The notes beneath the pieces were generated by a model that was not told the DNA's origin, searched no databases, and was given only the letters and a program-made list of their open reading frames with translations. A stretch of DNA of 64,000 nucleotides from Hofstenia miamia (lineage: Eukaryota; Xenacoelomorpha; Acoela), in NCBI GenBank assembly GCA_004352715.1, contig SCFE01000106.1, positions 1,202,998 through 1,266,997 of the forward strand. The letters run 5' to 3'. The position numbers were made by a program, and so were the translations under genes. Shown one piece after another: positions 45,553 through 59,738 of the stretch (the stretch's first letter is position 1; every line of letters starts with the position of its first letter).

Positions 45553-48500
45553 GTATAGAATTGTTATATTTTTGAATAATCTTTATCCTCGTATTTAAAA
45601 TATCTTGATTTTCAGTCCTGCAATTTCAGATAAATTTGTTTTATCTGCATCTGTATACTCTCATTAAACTTTTGCCTGCTACACTTAACATTTTCATAAT
45701 CGTCGAATTTAAACATTTTTATGTTTTCGACTAATGTACTGTTCGCATCATGTAATATCTTGAACCTTTAGTTGATATCTATTATCTTTATATAAACGGA
45801 TGGTTGCTTATGTTCCTCGTAACTTGTTTTGCATTTCTTTGCCACATTCCTTTGTATATGTTTAAGCTATATTTATGTCCACCGGCTCAACTGTTATGGA
45901 AATATTTAGGAAAGATCGTGTCGGTAATAATAAATTCCATATCTTTTGCATTCCTTTTGTTAGCTGCTTGAATTTATTTAGTTTTTCCAACGAGTACGGA
46001 AACATTTTATCGGCGTTATCAAATATTGCTCTACATTACAAAGTGAACACTTTTGCACAGATTTTCATTTTGTATTTTAAGCTTAAAATAGTGCTCACCA
46101 ACTAATGAACCAAATTGTTGGTTTTTCAAACCCTAAAATTTAGAGTAGTTTATCTCTTAGAATACGGGGGAAGTATATAATTTATCATATAGAATTACAA
46201 TGTCAGCTGCAAAAGACCAAACTCTTCCTGAAAAGTTTTTTTAATTATACGTGACTGGGTTTTGAATTTTTTATTGTTCTTAATGTCTTGTACTTGTCAG
46301 AATGCATTTTATATCAAACGTTCAAATTGAAATAAAATAGGTATTTGAAATCATTTACTTTCATCCCCAATTTTTATAATTGAAGAAAATCAATGTCTAA
46401 TGATTGAAAATGTGCAATTGAGAAGTAGTTATAATTTCCTTGGTTGAGATTGTGGTATTGGCGGTTAATTTCAATTGGCATCCAGCTGAATTGGCAGGTC
46501 TTCTAATTCATTTGCATTTACGTAAAATTGAAAGAATAATTGTTGAATGTTTTATTTTAGGTAGGAAATATGTGTTATCTGCATGCTGATAACACAATTA
46601 TTCACTTGAAATCCGCCAAATCCATGTATAATAATTCCATTTTATTTTTGTGTTGTTTATGAAACTCCTTTATTAGTTACTTATTAAGCGGTGCGCTCTT
46701 TATCTAACACATGTTTGCTTTGGTATTTAAAAAAATTTATTCGATGTGTGCTGCTATTTTTACTGAAAACAACGTCATCCCATCGGTTTTGTTCAATGTG
46801 GGTGTCATAGATTGCTGTGCATCGTGTTTTGATAATTGCGAACTCGTATGGTTGACGCTATCAATCTCGCATTCTCTTGTATCTTTTGACAGCGTCACAT
46901 AGATACCTCTGGCTTACTGCCCTGTGCGAGGATTATCAATTAATATTCCTTTTTTATTTATTTTATTTGAACCATTCATAATTGATCATTAATTTAAGGT
47001 TTGCATTCTTTCTCCATGAATTTGATTTGTTATGCGTCTAACTATCACTCCATGCAGTTAGTAATAATTTCATCAATTAAGCGAAATAGCAGTTGATTGA
47101 AAGATAATTTTGTTGCAGACACAAACCCAGAATTCATAATTATCGAATAAGTTAAATTGTATCCAGCCGTTTTATCAGAGAGTTCCGTTGCACCTGAACT
47201 GTTGTCTTCAGGTGATGCGCCGATTAAAATTTCGCCTGGGCGGGTCTATTTAAAGTGTATGGGCAGCACTGGGAATTATTTTTTGAAAACTATTTTGAAT
47301 TAGAAAATTAATTTTTGTTATTAAAACAAAAAATGTCAATTTCTATTAAGCTAACAAGAGTTAAGTAAAACTTATAATCACATAATTTCGTTCGAAAAAT
47401 TAATGTCTGAAAATGTATCAGAGCATGTCTTACCAAAACTTGTATTTTGTATCGAAGCACGCTTTTAAACCAATCTCATACTAAAAGACTGCAATTTAGT
47501 AGGACTTATTGCAAAATAGTATTCAAGGAAAATTGGGTATTTTTGTGATTTCTTACATTCCCACCAATTCTCCCTCCTTCCACATTTACCATATTAATAG
47601 TATTACATTCATTATTATTTCATTCTTGTTATTATATTGATAAATTAGCATATTCCTATATTTTGGCAATTATATGTTCCGTGTCGAAAAACAATATTTA
47701 TATCATATATATTTCAATTGTTTTGTCAGAAATTTTTTCCTTATTCTGAGAACGAGAAGCATTCCTTTTGTTTTATATATTCATCACTTATTAAAATTGT
47801 GTTTTCATTCCGATTCATTTTGAAGATTTGCGAGACTTGGTTGAAGAATCTCTTGATATTTTTACTACAAAGTTCTCCATCATGCGTAGATGACATATGT
47901 TTTAGTATTAATAAGTTGTCTTGTTCTCTCGGCGCTTGTTTCCGGGATGTCACACAGCGCTTGGCATTCCCACGCTTATCGTGGTGTGCGACGGTGTACT
48001 GTTTATTCTTTTAGCCAAATGTTTATTGCCATGCCATTTGCCGCTCACTTGAAATAGTATATTATTTACAGCCTGGTGCTAAACACAAGCAGTAATCCTT
48101 TTTCTCTTGACACGTAATAATTCCTCTGCCAACTCAATAAAGGGATTTTCACTAGATTCCACGTTCACATTATTTGTTCTTCTTTGCATTTTCAAGTGTG
48201 TTCTTTTCTACCATATTACTGCAAAACAGTTAATAACACGTTAACCAATTGCATAATACTAATTCTTGACTAATTGCTCGATTACGTAGTATAATTATAT
48301 TTTATGAGTTATGCTAGATTAAAATTGATTTTGATGCTTCGGATTGAGAATTTTTTGTCAGCCAAATTTCTTGATAGGGTTGGCATATCTACAGCTGTGC
48401 TTCTTGTTTTTATATTTTTCAAGTGATCCATTCATTTATTGATGAGAACATACTCGCTAATGCATGAAGAAAAAGATGTGTGGCATTTTGAACCATGCTT

Positions 48501-48800
48501 AAGCAAAACAGAATACAATGAAACTGCAAAGCTATATAAAGTTGTAGTTTGAAGAAGTCAGAAAATTGATTAATACGTTTTAATATCATTGTTGGTTTTC
48601 GAAATTATTGTAGCATTTATTGGCAGATTTCAACGCTGACATAAATTTAAGGATTTTTCGGTTTTGAACTGAATGTGAATTGAAACGTAAAAAGCAGCTC
48701 CATGTAGTTCCCGGAGCTCAATGCATCTGAAATTTTTTCCCTTCCTAAAATAAGGATTCCAAAAATTTATATTTTCAATGCAATGATTGTGAATTTTATT
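45553..48800. other. Large intron, first part; nothing recognised
   Basis: Open frames at 45875, 46711 and 47718 lack motifs. GC-richer patches occur at 47200-47250 and 47930-48000 without a recognisable feature. CpG frequency is ordinary. Confidence 0.5.
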
Positions 48801-49579
48801 CAGGGTGGGCAAAAAACCCCATGGTTGTCAAAGACCCAAAATCACTCTTGGGTTTTTAGATGGGCTTTGGGGTTTTGGTTTTTGATTTATAACAGTGTAT
48901 ATGCTTTTAATATGCAATATAGCCTACTAACCAATATCGAAAAAGTTATAAACCGACGACCGTGTACCTTGTGGGCTGGACAAAAGATGAGTTACTATAT
49001 TTTAAATCGTGTATAGTTAGAATAAAAGTTTGATAAAATATTTAAAGCTCATTAAGCGTTAAGAGTAGCTATTGCAAGGACCTAAGCCATATTTTCTAAT
49101 AATACGTATTGCATGAGTGTCAGCAAATAGGTGCGCTAATTACATAACAAATCTTCTGTTATATACAATATATAAAACAAATTTCATTAATGGATGGGTA
49201 TATAATTTAGTTACCACGTTTCGAACCTATTAGTCATGTATTTATTTTAATACTCATCAATGCTATTTTTATTATTGATTCATGAAAAACAGCAAAGAAA
49301 CATTTGCTAAGCATTTATATAGTTTCAAAAGTCAGAAAGATTAGAGTTGCATTACCCATATACTGAACCGAACCCATTTCATGCATATACTTATTTTTAA
49401 TAATGGAATTTTTTTATTGAGCAACAATTATCATTATAACAACAAAGCTAAGAAATATTATGTAGTACTATCACAAAAATTCAAACGCTACATTATTTAG
49501 AGCAAATACCCAAGAACTCAAAATATTTGCTGAGCAAAAATTTAAAATTTCATCTATATTTTGAGTAGTGCCAACCCTG
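48801..49579. mobile_element. hAT-type non-autonomous element
   Basis: The ends CAGGGTGGGCA and, inverted, CAGGGTTGGCA agree at ten of eleven bases. The flanking 8-mers ATTTTATT (48793-48800) and ATTATATT (49580-49587) differ at one base, fitting the 8-base hAT target duplication. The 779-base interior has no transposase. The near-end repeats of 'ccc' and 'ggg' (48815-48885) resemble hAT subterminal motifs. Confidence 0.75.
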
Positions 49580-52500
49580 ATTATATTGCGTTGATAAAGG
49601 CGGATGAGGTCCTTGAACTTTGCAATAATTGGAGTAATAATAATGTTAACGTTACTTGGGGTGATTTCTGAATGGGGAGAAATATTGTGATAATTGAAGC
49701 ATTCTGCATTTCTATTTAGATTATTAAAAATATTAGATCGAGATTTATAAAATGAAATATGTGTGCATTCACCCTCAGAACAACATTTTTATTTAACATT
49801 GACAACTTTTTTGTTTTTGAGCGATTCATTCCCATATACAGTTCTATAGAATTGGCGGAATTTTTTATGTTCCCTATCTTAAAAATATTGTTTTGAATTC
49901 TGATTTGGCAGACATACACTGATGTTATTTCAAGGAATAAAATTGATATTTTCAACAGTAGCAAGCATTTCTAGTGTTTATTTTCTTGTGTTCCTATGTA
50001 AGATCATGATCAGATGATTAAACTCAAGGTGAAATTCATGTATTAAGCCATAGGCAGCGTTGAATGCTTCAAAATCCTTCCGAGCTACGAGATCTATTAA
50101 TTTGGCAGTAACCCACAGCCTATTGAGCATTCTCTACTTCAATTTCATTGAATTAATTTGTGAATTTCATAATATTATTCTATTGTAATTTCGCAGGCTA
50201 TTTCTTTACATCCGGTTCACAATTGACAGACTTTAATTTCATGCATTTTCCTAGTTATAAACATCAATGTTTTTGTCAATTTTCGTTATCGGAATAATAA
50301 CCTTGGCTTTGTTGAGTAAAACAATAATGGCGTGGTCATTGCAAAAAGAATACAAAACAGAATTTCATTTAACATTGATTATGATGAGATGAGTGAACCT
50401 ATTATTGATGAAAAATTAGGTTTTGATTGGTTTGTTATTCCTCGCAATTATTAGTCAACTTTAATAGCAAATCCCTTTACAGACATTGGTTTTTGCATTT
50501 CAGTAATCGTTTATTAATACTACATATGTCAGCAATAAATATATGCGGAGATGCACATGGGCTAGGCTTGTACCAAATTTTGAATAGTTTCATGTAATTA
50601 TTGTATAAACAGTAGTTGCCAACAGTAAATACCATGAATACTTTGTAAATAAGACATTCCAAATCGAAATCGGACAATAATTCCCAATATTTTGATATGA
50701 GATGTCAATTTTGAGAGCCTTTGTTCAAAATGATTTAGCATTTGCATATTGTATCCGTATTTTTGTATATATTATTACTAGCTTTTTTCACAGTTTTTTT
50801 AAAACCTTTTTTTAATATTATTCGACCGGAGGTCAATATTTTTGGATCTAGCTGGTCTTGGGCCGATTTTATATTTTTTCAGCTCTACATACATAAAATA
50901 AACTTACCTCTTATTTTGTTTAAAAATTGGTGTACAACTTATACACTCAGTCTAAAATTTTATCTATATACTTCTCACTATGCACTTGTTTAAGGTGCCT
51001 TTTAGAATGTACGTGCACAAGCGCTACAAATACTTTTTCTAAAATGAGACTCTTGGAAATATCCAACATTTTTACGTGACAAGGTTAAATTAATTGTGTT
51101 AAATGTAAACTTGACTCATGTGATTGTTATTATTTTGAGTGTTAAGTGAATATAAAAATATGTGGAGGATAAAATTGTGTAACATGCCGGGTACGGCTTA
51201 TACACAGACTATATCTGTAACGGTGGTGACTTCATATATCTTAAGCTTTTCATTTGATATACATTTTGAATTTCAATAATCCTATAATCCTGGTTGCCTA
51301 TAACCTTATTTACATTTGCTTGATTCAATATTTGATACTACTGTGGAATTGTTTACCTTTCATTGACTAATCGAATTTGTAACTTGTACTATTTCATTTA
51401 AGCCAATTCTCAACGTTATTATTATATGATTATTAATGTAGAATTTCGTTCGGATGAGTTCTTTTCAACCTTTAAATTTCACGCTAAAATCAATTTTGAC
51501 CAAATAATTCTTACTTTAATAGGTGTTCGCTTATTTATTGTCCTTTAATTTTTTGTAAACAAAAACGTGTTTACACCTCGCATGTGAATATACTTTTATC
51601 GAAAGATAAAACTCTTTCATTCTTGAGTATTGACTCTGCTCACTTTATTTTTATCCGCAGTGTAATTTCACTCACACGTTTTTGTAATTGATTTTCTATT
51701 TCAAATTGTTTTTCTACATCATCAGTCTGTTTTAATAATATGGGTATCGACAAACTCAACTGTCGTAAAAATTGTCATATCAAAAACGATTTCAAGTTTT
51801 TTCAGTCGTGATGAATCGCTTCACGTGAAAGCAAAATATCATTTTTATGGAGTCTGGAAGACGATTCGTGATTGGGATATGAGCACCTGTATTTTCTTCG
51901 AAAACACAATACCAATGTGCACTAGCGAATGGTGCATTTGCTACTTGCATTAATTTCGCTCTGAACCTGTCATTTCCGTCATGTATTGTGCGAAATATTT
52001 GAAAGATGTATATTTACTTAATATTAAAGTTTTTTAAATAGAATTCTGTATTTGTATTTGTATAATGGAAATGATTGACATTGTCGGAAGTTGACTAACC
52101 GTTGTTTGTAAATTACCCATGCCATTTATTTTTAGTTATGAAATTATTTAATTATGGCATTCCGGGTTGGTAGAGTGAAGATATTTTTACATATTTTACT
52201 GTCATTACTAGATTTTATCAAATTTAAGAAATATATGATGTTAAAATTGAATTTTCAGAGGGTCTGTTACCGCATTTATAAACGATATTCTTAAGCTAAG
52301 ATATGCGATTGCTTTTTTTTACATCAAATTAATTTCCTTTTAATACTAAATTCATCGTTATTAAGGTAGTAAAATGCTTGCATTTTCTAGCTCAAAGTTC
52401 GTCTTTTTTAAGGAGATTTTTGGCATTGTAAATGGCCTTTGTTTGACTATAAATATTTCAGCGTTTTAACAATATATATATATTATATGATTAAGTGCAC

Positions 52501-53694
52501 CACTAGCTCAAAGTACCTTACCCACACCACTAATGTAATTTTGAATATCACTCGCCTGCAAAAATTTGATTTTGTTTACCTAATTGAACGATGAAGAGAG
52601 AAATAGCGCTCAATTAATTGCAATAATTTGATATGCGAGTAATCAATTAATTAAAAAATATCATTCGAATTATTTCCCTTCTAATTTTCACCAAGGAGTG
52701 TTTAATTGTTTTATTGCTGTATTATAAATTTAATATGGTGTCCTTCGGTAGATTAGGCATTGTTTATTGGCGTTGAATTTCCCAGTGGTTCTTTTTGATT
52801 CGTTGAATTAACCCCCTTTAGTTATAAAAGTGAACTCAATTTTATTCACGTCACTAGTAAGTTGTTGCGGAAATATGTCAATTTACAATTGCTCCTCGCA
52901 TAATCAATATCATTGTTTATCTGATTCGGTGCTAGGTAGCTGTTTTATCTATGTGGACGAAGCAAATGTAGTCAAGCTTTGGTGTCCCTTTACTGTACTC
53001 TGTGAGCTTGCGCCAGTGTTACAAATTCTTTGATAAGCTCACTTGCCATAAGCCACTTAATTAAAACGGTATGTGCGCTATTAATGTTCAATGCACTCGG
53101 TGGGCGATTATTCTCGACGTGTGACGCATTGTAGAACTATAGATAGTTCGAATGATTTCCTTTCTTTACTGAGTGTTGTATTGGTTAGTTTACTTTGAAT
53201 TTAATAAAACAACGCTGTGCCAATTCACTCGATTTAACCGCGATATGGTTTGCTTAAACCAATTCACTCATTTTTATTCCATGTTTTCACATTTTTATAA
53301 TTTGTTTTGTTAGTTTAAAATCTTTTGAATTCCAAGCGCACCACCATAACATGCTCCCATTCCTTAAAGCACCCGCCATAATTTTGAATTTCAAGTGAAA
53401 CAAGAAATTCTGTTAAGTATCACTGTGTATGCTGTAGCAATACATGTTTGCTAAAATTCAATAGAGCCCCAGAAGTTAAAATTTCTCAACCTTTAATTAA
53501 AATACCAGCCTAAATCAATTAATACTTGGAAATTGTTTAACTATGCTTTACAGTCTCGCTCAAGCGTATTAAAACACCTCAGTTATAATGAAATAGTGGG
53601 CATATGCATGTAGTTGTGTGAATTATTCAAGACAGAATTATAGCTGGATTTAAAACAAGTAGTTATTGTTTATTTTCAACAGAATAATGATAAG
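49580..53694. other. Large intron, middle part; nothing recognised
   Basis: AT-rich; open frames at 49716, 50477, 50742 and 52830 have no motif or splice context. Confidence 0.5.
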
Positions 53695-54466
53695 TAGAAA
53701 CCGGAAAAAACGTTTCCAAAAACCTACAAAATGGTCACTATATAGTTTTCAACTACGTCTAAAATAGGTAAATTAGTTTCTGAAAGAAAATTACTTTTTT
53801 AGGATTAAAATAATGACTCTATGATGCGTAATGAGATCAAAGTTAACCATCAAATAAACATCCTGAAACATCTTATTTGCAACATCAAACTTCAAATAAA
53901 AAAGCGTACAAACACTCCATCTGTCTTCAAAATTACGTAAATAATCATGAACTACAAACAGCTTCTCAATGCTCTCTAAATGTTCAACCAGCACTTTGCT
54001 CGTCACATGTTTCATCAAACAACACACAAAGGTCCTTATTCGAAAGCTTTCGTCATCATTTCTTTTTCTTTTCCAGTATCTACAACATCTACATATGTCT
54101 TTTGTCCTGAAGACTCCGACGACCATTTGTAGCCAATGCCCTTCTCAATTAATGAAATAGCTCCTTTTCAACCATAAAGTATGGAAGTGCTGATGAAGTA
54201 CCTGGATCACTTGTTGCATATTTTGCAAACTATGTTGCTCCTGTAAAATAACTTTTTAAGAATTTGGACGATAATTTACGTCTTCCCCACATACTTTGTA
54301 TGGATTTCTCCAACTATTAGTTACCAAAAATTTCCGAAATAGTTGAAGTAGTTAAATACATTTGGTGTCAAAATGAACGGATTGTCCCTAAAAAGTAGTT
54401 ATTCTTGCGTTTCACAACTTACTGGATATTTTTAGCCTTAGTAAAAAACTATTTTTCCGGTTCCTA
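53695..54466. mobile_element. DNA element with 15-base inverted ends and 5-base target repeat
   Basis: The left end TAGAAACCGGAAAAA and inverted right end TAGGAACCGGAAAAA match at fourteen of fifteen bases, and ATAAG flanks both sides exactly (53690-53694, 54467-54471). The 772-base interior has a 111-codon open frame on the minus strand (54126-53791) rich in aromatic and charged residues that I cannot assign. It may be transposase debris. The superfamily is unclear: a hAT would give 8-base duplications. Confidence 0.65.
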
Positions 54467-57160
54467 ATAAGTAATGTACAAAGTAAGTACATATTATTTA
54501 AAAATTCCTGCTTTCGCGCTAGATTATCAGCAATGGTTTAACAATATAAATAGATATAATCTTTTAAATAATCTTTTAAGAAATATTTTTTTCAATCTTG
54601 TTCTGCTGAAACAAAATTTTTGTAGTAACATTTCAAAAAATATTGATTGGGATAAACAAAAGCCTTGGATAACAAATAAACGGATTTTAGTGATTTTGGA
54701 ACTTGTTAACCAGCTGAATATACCTTGTCTCCGGCCTGTGTTATTGCTGTGTTAATTTCTTTATTTTAATTAATTGGAACTCATTTAATTTTTAGCAGGG
54801 TCTATAGAAAAGTATACAAAAATTTGTAGTTGTGGTTGCAAATATTTGTACTATTTCTAATCATCGATTTTAATTGCAGCTTTTACAAATGTTTCAGGGT
54901 TGACAAACGTGTATTTTTTACAAAAACCGGTTTAAACGTCTAAAAAGCTTTAAATCGGGCCCGACTAGAAAATTCCGAGCACTCACAGTCTTAAATAAAA
55001 CCCCTCCAAGTTGGTAAATTTTTTTTGAAAACATATTTAATGATGATAAACATGAACACTTATTTGTGGTTTCAAGCGCTTAAGCGAAGCGCAAGTTTTG
55101 ATAATTTATCATTAGAAATTCGGTTATGATTGTACGAATGGCTGAATCCAAAAAATATTTTCCAAGCTTTCTATAACATTTATGTGAATTTGAAGAAACA
55201 CTTTAATTAAACATTTCAAAAAACATGTTTAATAAATTGCTTTAAGACAACCCCGTGTTTTAAAATTGTCAATCCTTTATTACGTGCGTGTCCAAATTTT
55301 AATTTAAGAAGTTCATGCAAAAAAAATTGTCGTAATAGAAGGTAAAACGTTTCATAGTAACATTTAAAAGAGAACTCAAGTATGTATTCACATGCAACAT
55401 TGTTCAAAATAATTGCACATTACTCTTTGAATATTCTATTTTCCTGTGTTATTCATGCAAACCAGATGTGACTGCTAAAATATTTGAGAGTGAGGTGTAA
55501 TATGAAAAAATAATTTACAAATTTTGCATTTCTGTCAATACATTAATTTTAATTTTTAATTTTAAAAATAGATATAATTACTGAAATTAGTTTTTTCTTA
55601 TCTTTTATTGCCATTACTTTGTTATTTGGTTTTTATTTCATTAATCCATTCACGACTCTTCTGTTATGAATGATATTTGCAGACTGCTTGCTCTTCGATG
55701 TCTATTAGCGATCCATTTGAAATTCTTCACTTCATGTTTTAATAAACTAATGACATGTATTTGAAGCCCTGGCTCAAATTAATATCTAAATGAAAACATT
55801 AGTTTAATTCACTAATATTGTCACCTTAGTTTTGAATTCTGTTATCCTATTAAACAGACTTTAGTTATTTTATTCGAAAAACGAGCTTTGTAATGGGTCT
55901 GATTTCATTTAGGAATCACTTTAGTTAAATTGTGTGCTATTGTTGCCATGGCTGTAAAAATTATTTGTATGTGAAAATTCATTTCAGTGTTTGAGTGTCT
56001 AAAATGTTTGAGATAATATGATTATACTATAAAACGAATTGTGAACCATTTGAGGAAATAAATCTACTGGTATTTTTATAAAACAACAATTCAACGAGAC
56101 TAAAATTTATAAATAAATTCCTCAGTGATGTAATTTTGTTTTTCATGTACCTGTATAATGGCGCACAAACAAGTTTTATTGTTACGTCAAGTTATTTTAG
56201 TTAAACTGCTAGCTACGTACATAATGTTTTGAAAATACGGGCATGTACAAACCAACAGCCTATTTTTGTTGGCGGTTTTAACGCGGCAGGGATTTGCATA
56301 ACTGCAGCGATTAACAGTATGGAAATATTAGAGCTAAAACAGCTTTTTTCAAAATTTGTGTGTATAGTTTTAATTCTAAGAACCAAAGCTATTTTTTTTA
56401 TTCAGTCTTCTGTATTGAGAAAAATGACTCACTCTCATATTTTCTTTCACAATTCGTTTTTCTAGAAAGTCTTTTCTAAAATTTAAATGAATATATTCCA
56501 GTTTTTTTACATTAACTAATAGCAGACATGTTTTCAAAAAACTTTCTGAGCCAAATTTAATTAAACTGATATATTCAATTTTCATAGTACTTTTGCAAAT
56601 TTGATGAAAAGTGTGCGTTACTCTAATAAAATTGGACTCATTCGGTAAACTCTTTGGAAATTGACAATATAACTTTTCTATAAACAATCTGTGATCCTAA
56701 AAAACCAGTCAGAAAAATCTTTCGTTTAAAATTTTAGAAATATATAGCATTTAATTCGTTCATCCTCATTATAAGTGAGGTATGCCGGTTATTTCGGCGC
56801 TATCTCTAGTACTGGTAGTACTGGCTGTGCCTTGGCTTTTTCAAGAAATTTATAAAATTTCAAAAATTGAGACTTGGTGATTCCCAAAAATATTTTTATT
56901 TGAATATTTAGTTGAAAACCTACAATTTAGCATAATCACGGGTCATGCTAGAGCAAAATGGCGTATGCGAGAATGTTTTTGCCTTATGAATAAGCATAAT
57001 TTTTTCATATGTTCTGCTTTTGCAATCGTTTTACTGCCCGTTGCGCTTTGATTTCATTCAACAAGAATAAGCATTGTTTTTGACAAATGTCCAACGAAAT
57101 ATATAGAGAAACATTCAAAATTAAGTTTACTTTAGTTCACTATTGACGAGAATTTCTGTT

Positions 57161-57170
57161 GGGAATTCCC
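57161..57170. promoter_or_regulatory. NF-kappaB-type palindromic site
   Basis: GGGAATTCCC, a perfect match to the Rel/NF-kappaB consensus, followed 10 bases later by a half-like GAATTCCCAC. A single 10-mer in 64 kb can be chance; no supporting element is seen. Confidence 0.25.
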
Positions 57171-59637
57171 AACAAAGGCGAATTCCCACACATGCTAATT
57201 CAATGCATAATTGATTCTTATAAAATACATTTTTTTAATTTTTTATGGCGGGGAAAACTACTTCTTGTTAGATAATGCATTATTTACAAATAAATTCGTT
57301 TATTACCTGAAACTTCACACGGCAGTATTATCACTGTATATATTTGCCATCATAAACATTGTTTTCATGTGCTTTATGCGTGGTTAGATATCCGTGCCAT
57401 GTTATCACTTATTTGATGTTCGTCCTTTAAATTCGTCGTGCCAATTAATTGATCTTTTCTTTCTTATCTCGTGCCAAAATAATTTTCCAAATTGGAATTG
57501 ATATTTTCCAATGGCATCGCCTATTTCCCTTAATTGATTTTTCCATTTTGTTTTTCTATTTCTATTAAATATATTCTGTTTTCTAGATGTATGTGTCACG
57601 CCGGCACTTAATAGTCGGTATACTCAACCAGTAATAATTTGTCTATGTACCATGCGTATTTTCTACAATAAATACTGAATTAAATACTTTTTTAACAAAA
57701 TGATGTATTCATTTTCACATTCATAAGTTACTGGTAATCGAGGAGTTTAATTACTATTATGAAACTCAGTTGGCAGTAGTATTAGTTTAGTTTTCTCTCC
57801 AATTTTGTAGGTGCCTTTAATTTTATCATGTTGTTTTGCTTAAAAAATTGCATACAATACTTCAATCTTTGTCTAGTTGTGACAGAAAGTATTTTTTAAT
57901 ACTCCAATTAGGTTTTACTAATTTTTCATGACCTTCGGCATACTGTAATATAAACATTGTTTAAACTGCTAAATGATTTTAAGAAATAATGAAAAAATAT
58001 GGGTATATTTCACTCTGTAAACTATATGACTCATACATAAAATTTTTACAAATCAGTTTTCAACCTTGAATCTTTGAAGCAAAGTATTAGCATGAAGGAA
58101 ATGAGGTTCATACTCAGAAACTACATCTTAGAACAAAGAAATGTATCAATATCAACTGTCGCGGCTCAAGCGGGTCAATACGGAAATTTTTTATAAAATG
58201 AATCTACATGTAACATAGCACAACACCATTCGCAAGAGTGTTTTTAGCGTTTTTCCAAAAATATTTGGAATTTCCAGTGATAAATCAGCAATTACACGCA
58301 GACAACTATACCTTAATGTTTGAAATCAAATTACAATGACTAAAGGCCAAGATGATTGCGCTTCCCGGAGACCCTATAGAGGCCTATTCTTACAGAATGA
58401 TTTTATAACATTAAAAGTGCGATTTTTCGTAAATTGCATTCAAAATACAATTTAAGAAATGTTAGAACGGTACATTTATCACCGTATCACAAATGAAAAT
58501 TTCAAAACGCGAAACTATTTTACGTGTTTATTCATAGCAACACGATTTTGCACCGAGGTTGTTCGTTGACCAAACCATGCTGTCATTCAAAAATTATCTG
58601 CTGTTAAGCATTCTAACATCTTTTGATGTGTTTCTAATTTGCCAAAATTAGATTTTGTGAATTAAATTTTAAATGGCGATAAGATTTAAATTTTAAATTC
58701 AATGGCTGCTTGAACACTTTTTCATTTTGAATACAATAAAATGTGAAGCTTTAGATTTTATAGTTCTAAAGCATTGAAACAATGCTTTGCTCGTATTTTT
58801 TTTGTTGTATTGTTTGTATAACAATGATATCTCTAATGACAATCACACTTTATACAATAGTGTCATTGTTATATTTTGTTTACGTTTGCTTGTGGAAACA
58901 ACTGCAAATATTTACAGACTTTCTCCTGTCAACACATCGAAGTAATACCTGTCCAATTCTCGATTCAAAGCATTCTAAGCTTTTTTGTATAAGACAATTG
59001 AAACACGGAAATATTTTCAATCTGATCAACATTAGATGTATCATTTTTTGTTGAGAAATTTCCAATGTATTCGTCATTTTTTTACTTTTGAAACATTATA
59101 ATATATTTATAAAAGAAAAGTCAAGGGCTCCTTAAATTTAAAATTTGGTAATTTGATCTATTTATTGTCATTAGCTAATGGATTGTTATTTACGATTCTT
59201 AATTTTGCACCTGTTCAATTCCAAGCATAACGTCTGAAACATGGTTTGCGATAATAACTGGTATAACTAATTTTTTGTCATTTATTTGATTTTATGCGCA
59301 ACTGCTCAAAATCGTGCTTAGATTGGGAGATCCTAAGTGTCTGAGATCGTGAGGAACGTTTTGCAGTTAACCCTATATCCACTAGTGTTACCTTCTTCAC
59401 AATTTGAACAATTTTTTTCAATATTGAAATCTTTATATATGGGCAGATCTATGGGTTTGTGCGCACTCATTTAATGATGAAACTATTGTGCCTGAAGTAT
59501 ATGGAAATATTATTTTTCAATGAAAAAGTCGATTTTTGTAAAAACATTCAAATTTTAGATTTACCTAACGTTCAGATAATGAGGGTGTCTAATGCCCATG
59601 TAAACCCTCAAATATTTTGGTTTTTCTTGAAAATAAG

Positions 59638-59738
59638 TGTGAGCGCGTTCAGGCGAGCTGTGCGCAGTCAAAAGTTGTCGTTCCGTACCGCTGGCTTCGC
59701 GCAAAGGTGCGCCTATGCGGGAGCGCGGCAGGTCGCAA
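59638..59738. other. GC-rich, CpG-dense patch in the last syndecan intron
   Basis: About 100 bases with repeated GCGC, GTGCGC and GCGCGG words, far richer in CG than the surrounding DNA. No box A or box B of a tRNA-derived SINE could be matched, and no splice-bounded exon is seen. It could be a fragment of a transposon or an intronic promoter or enhancer. Confidence 0.5.

Noticed and set aside
50742-50993. 83-codon hydrophobic frame that might be a membrane protein
   Set aside because: Phe/Leu/Ile-rich because the DNA is T-rich; no splice context or motif.
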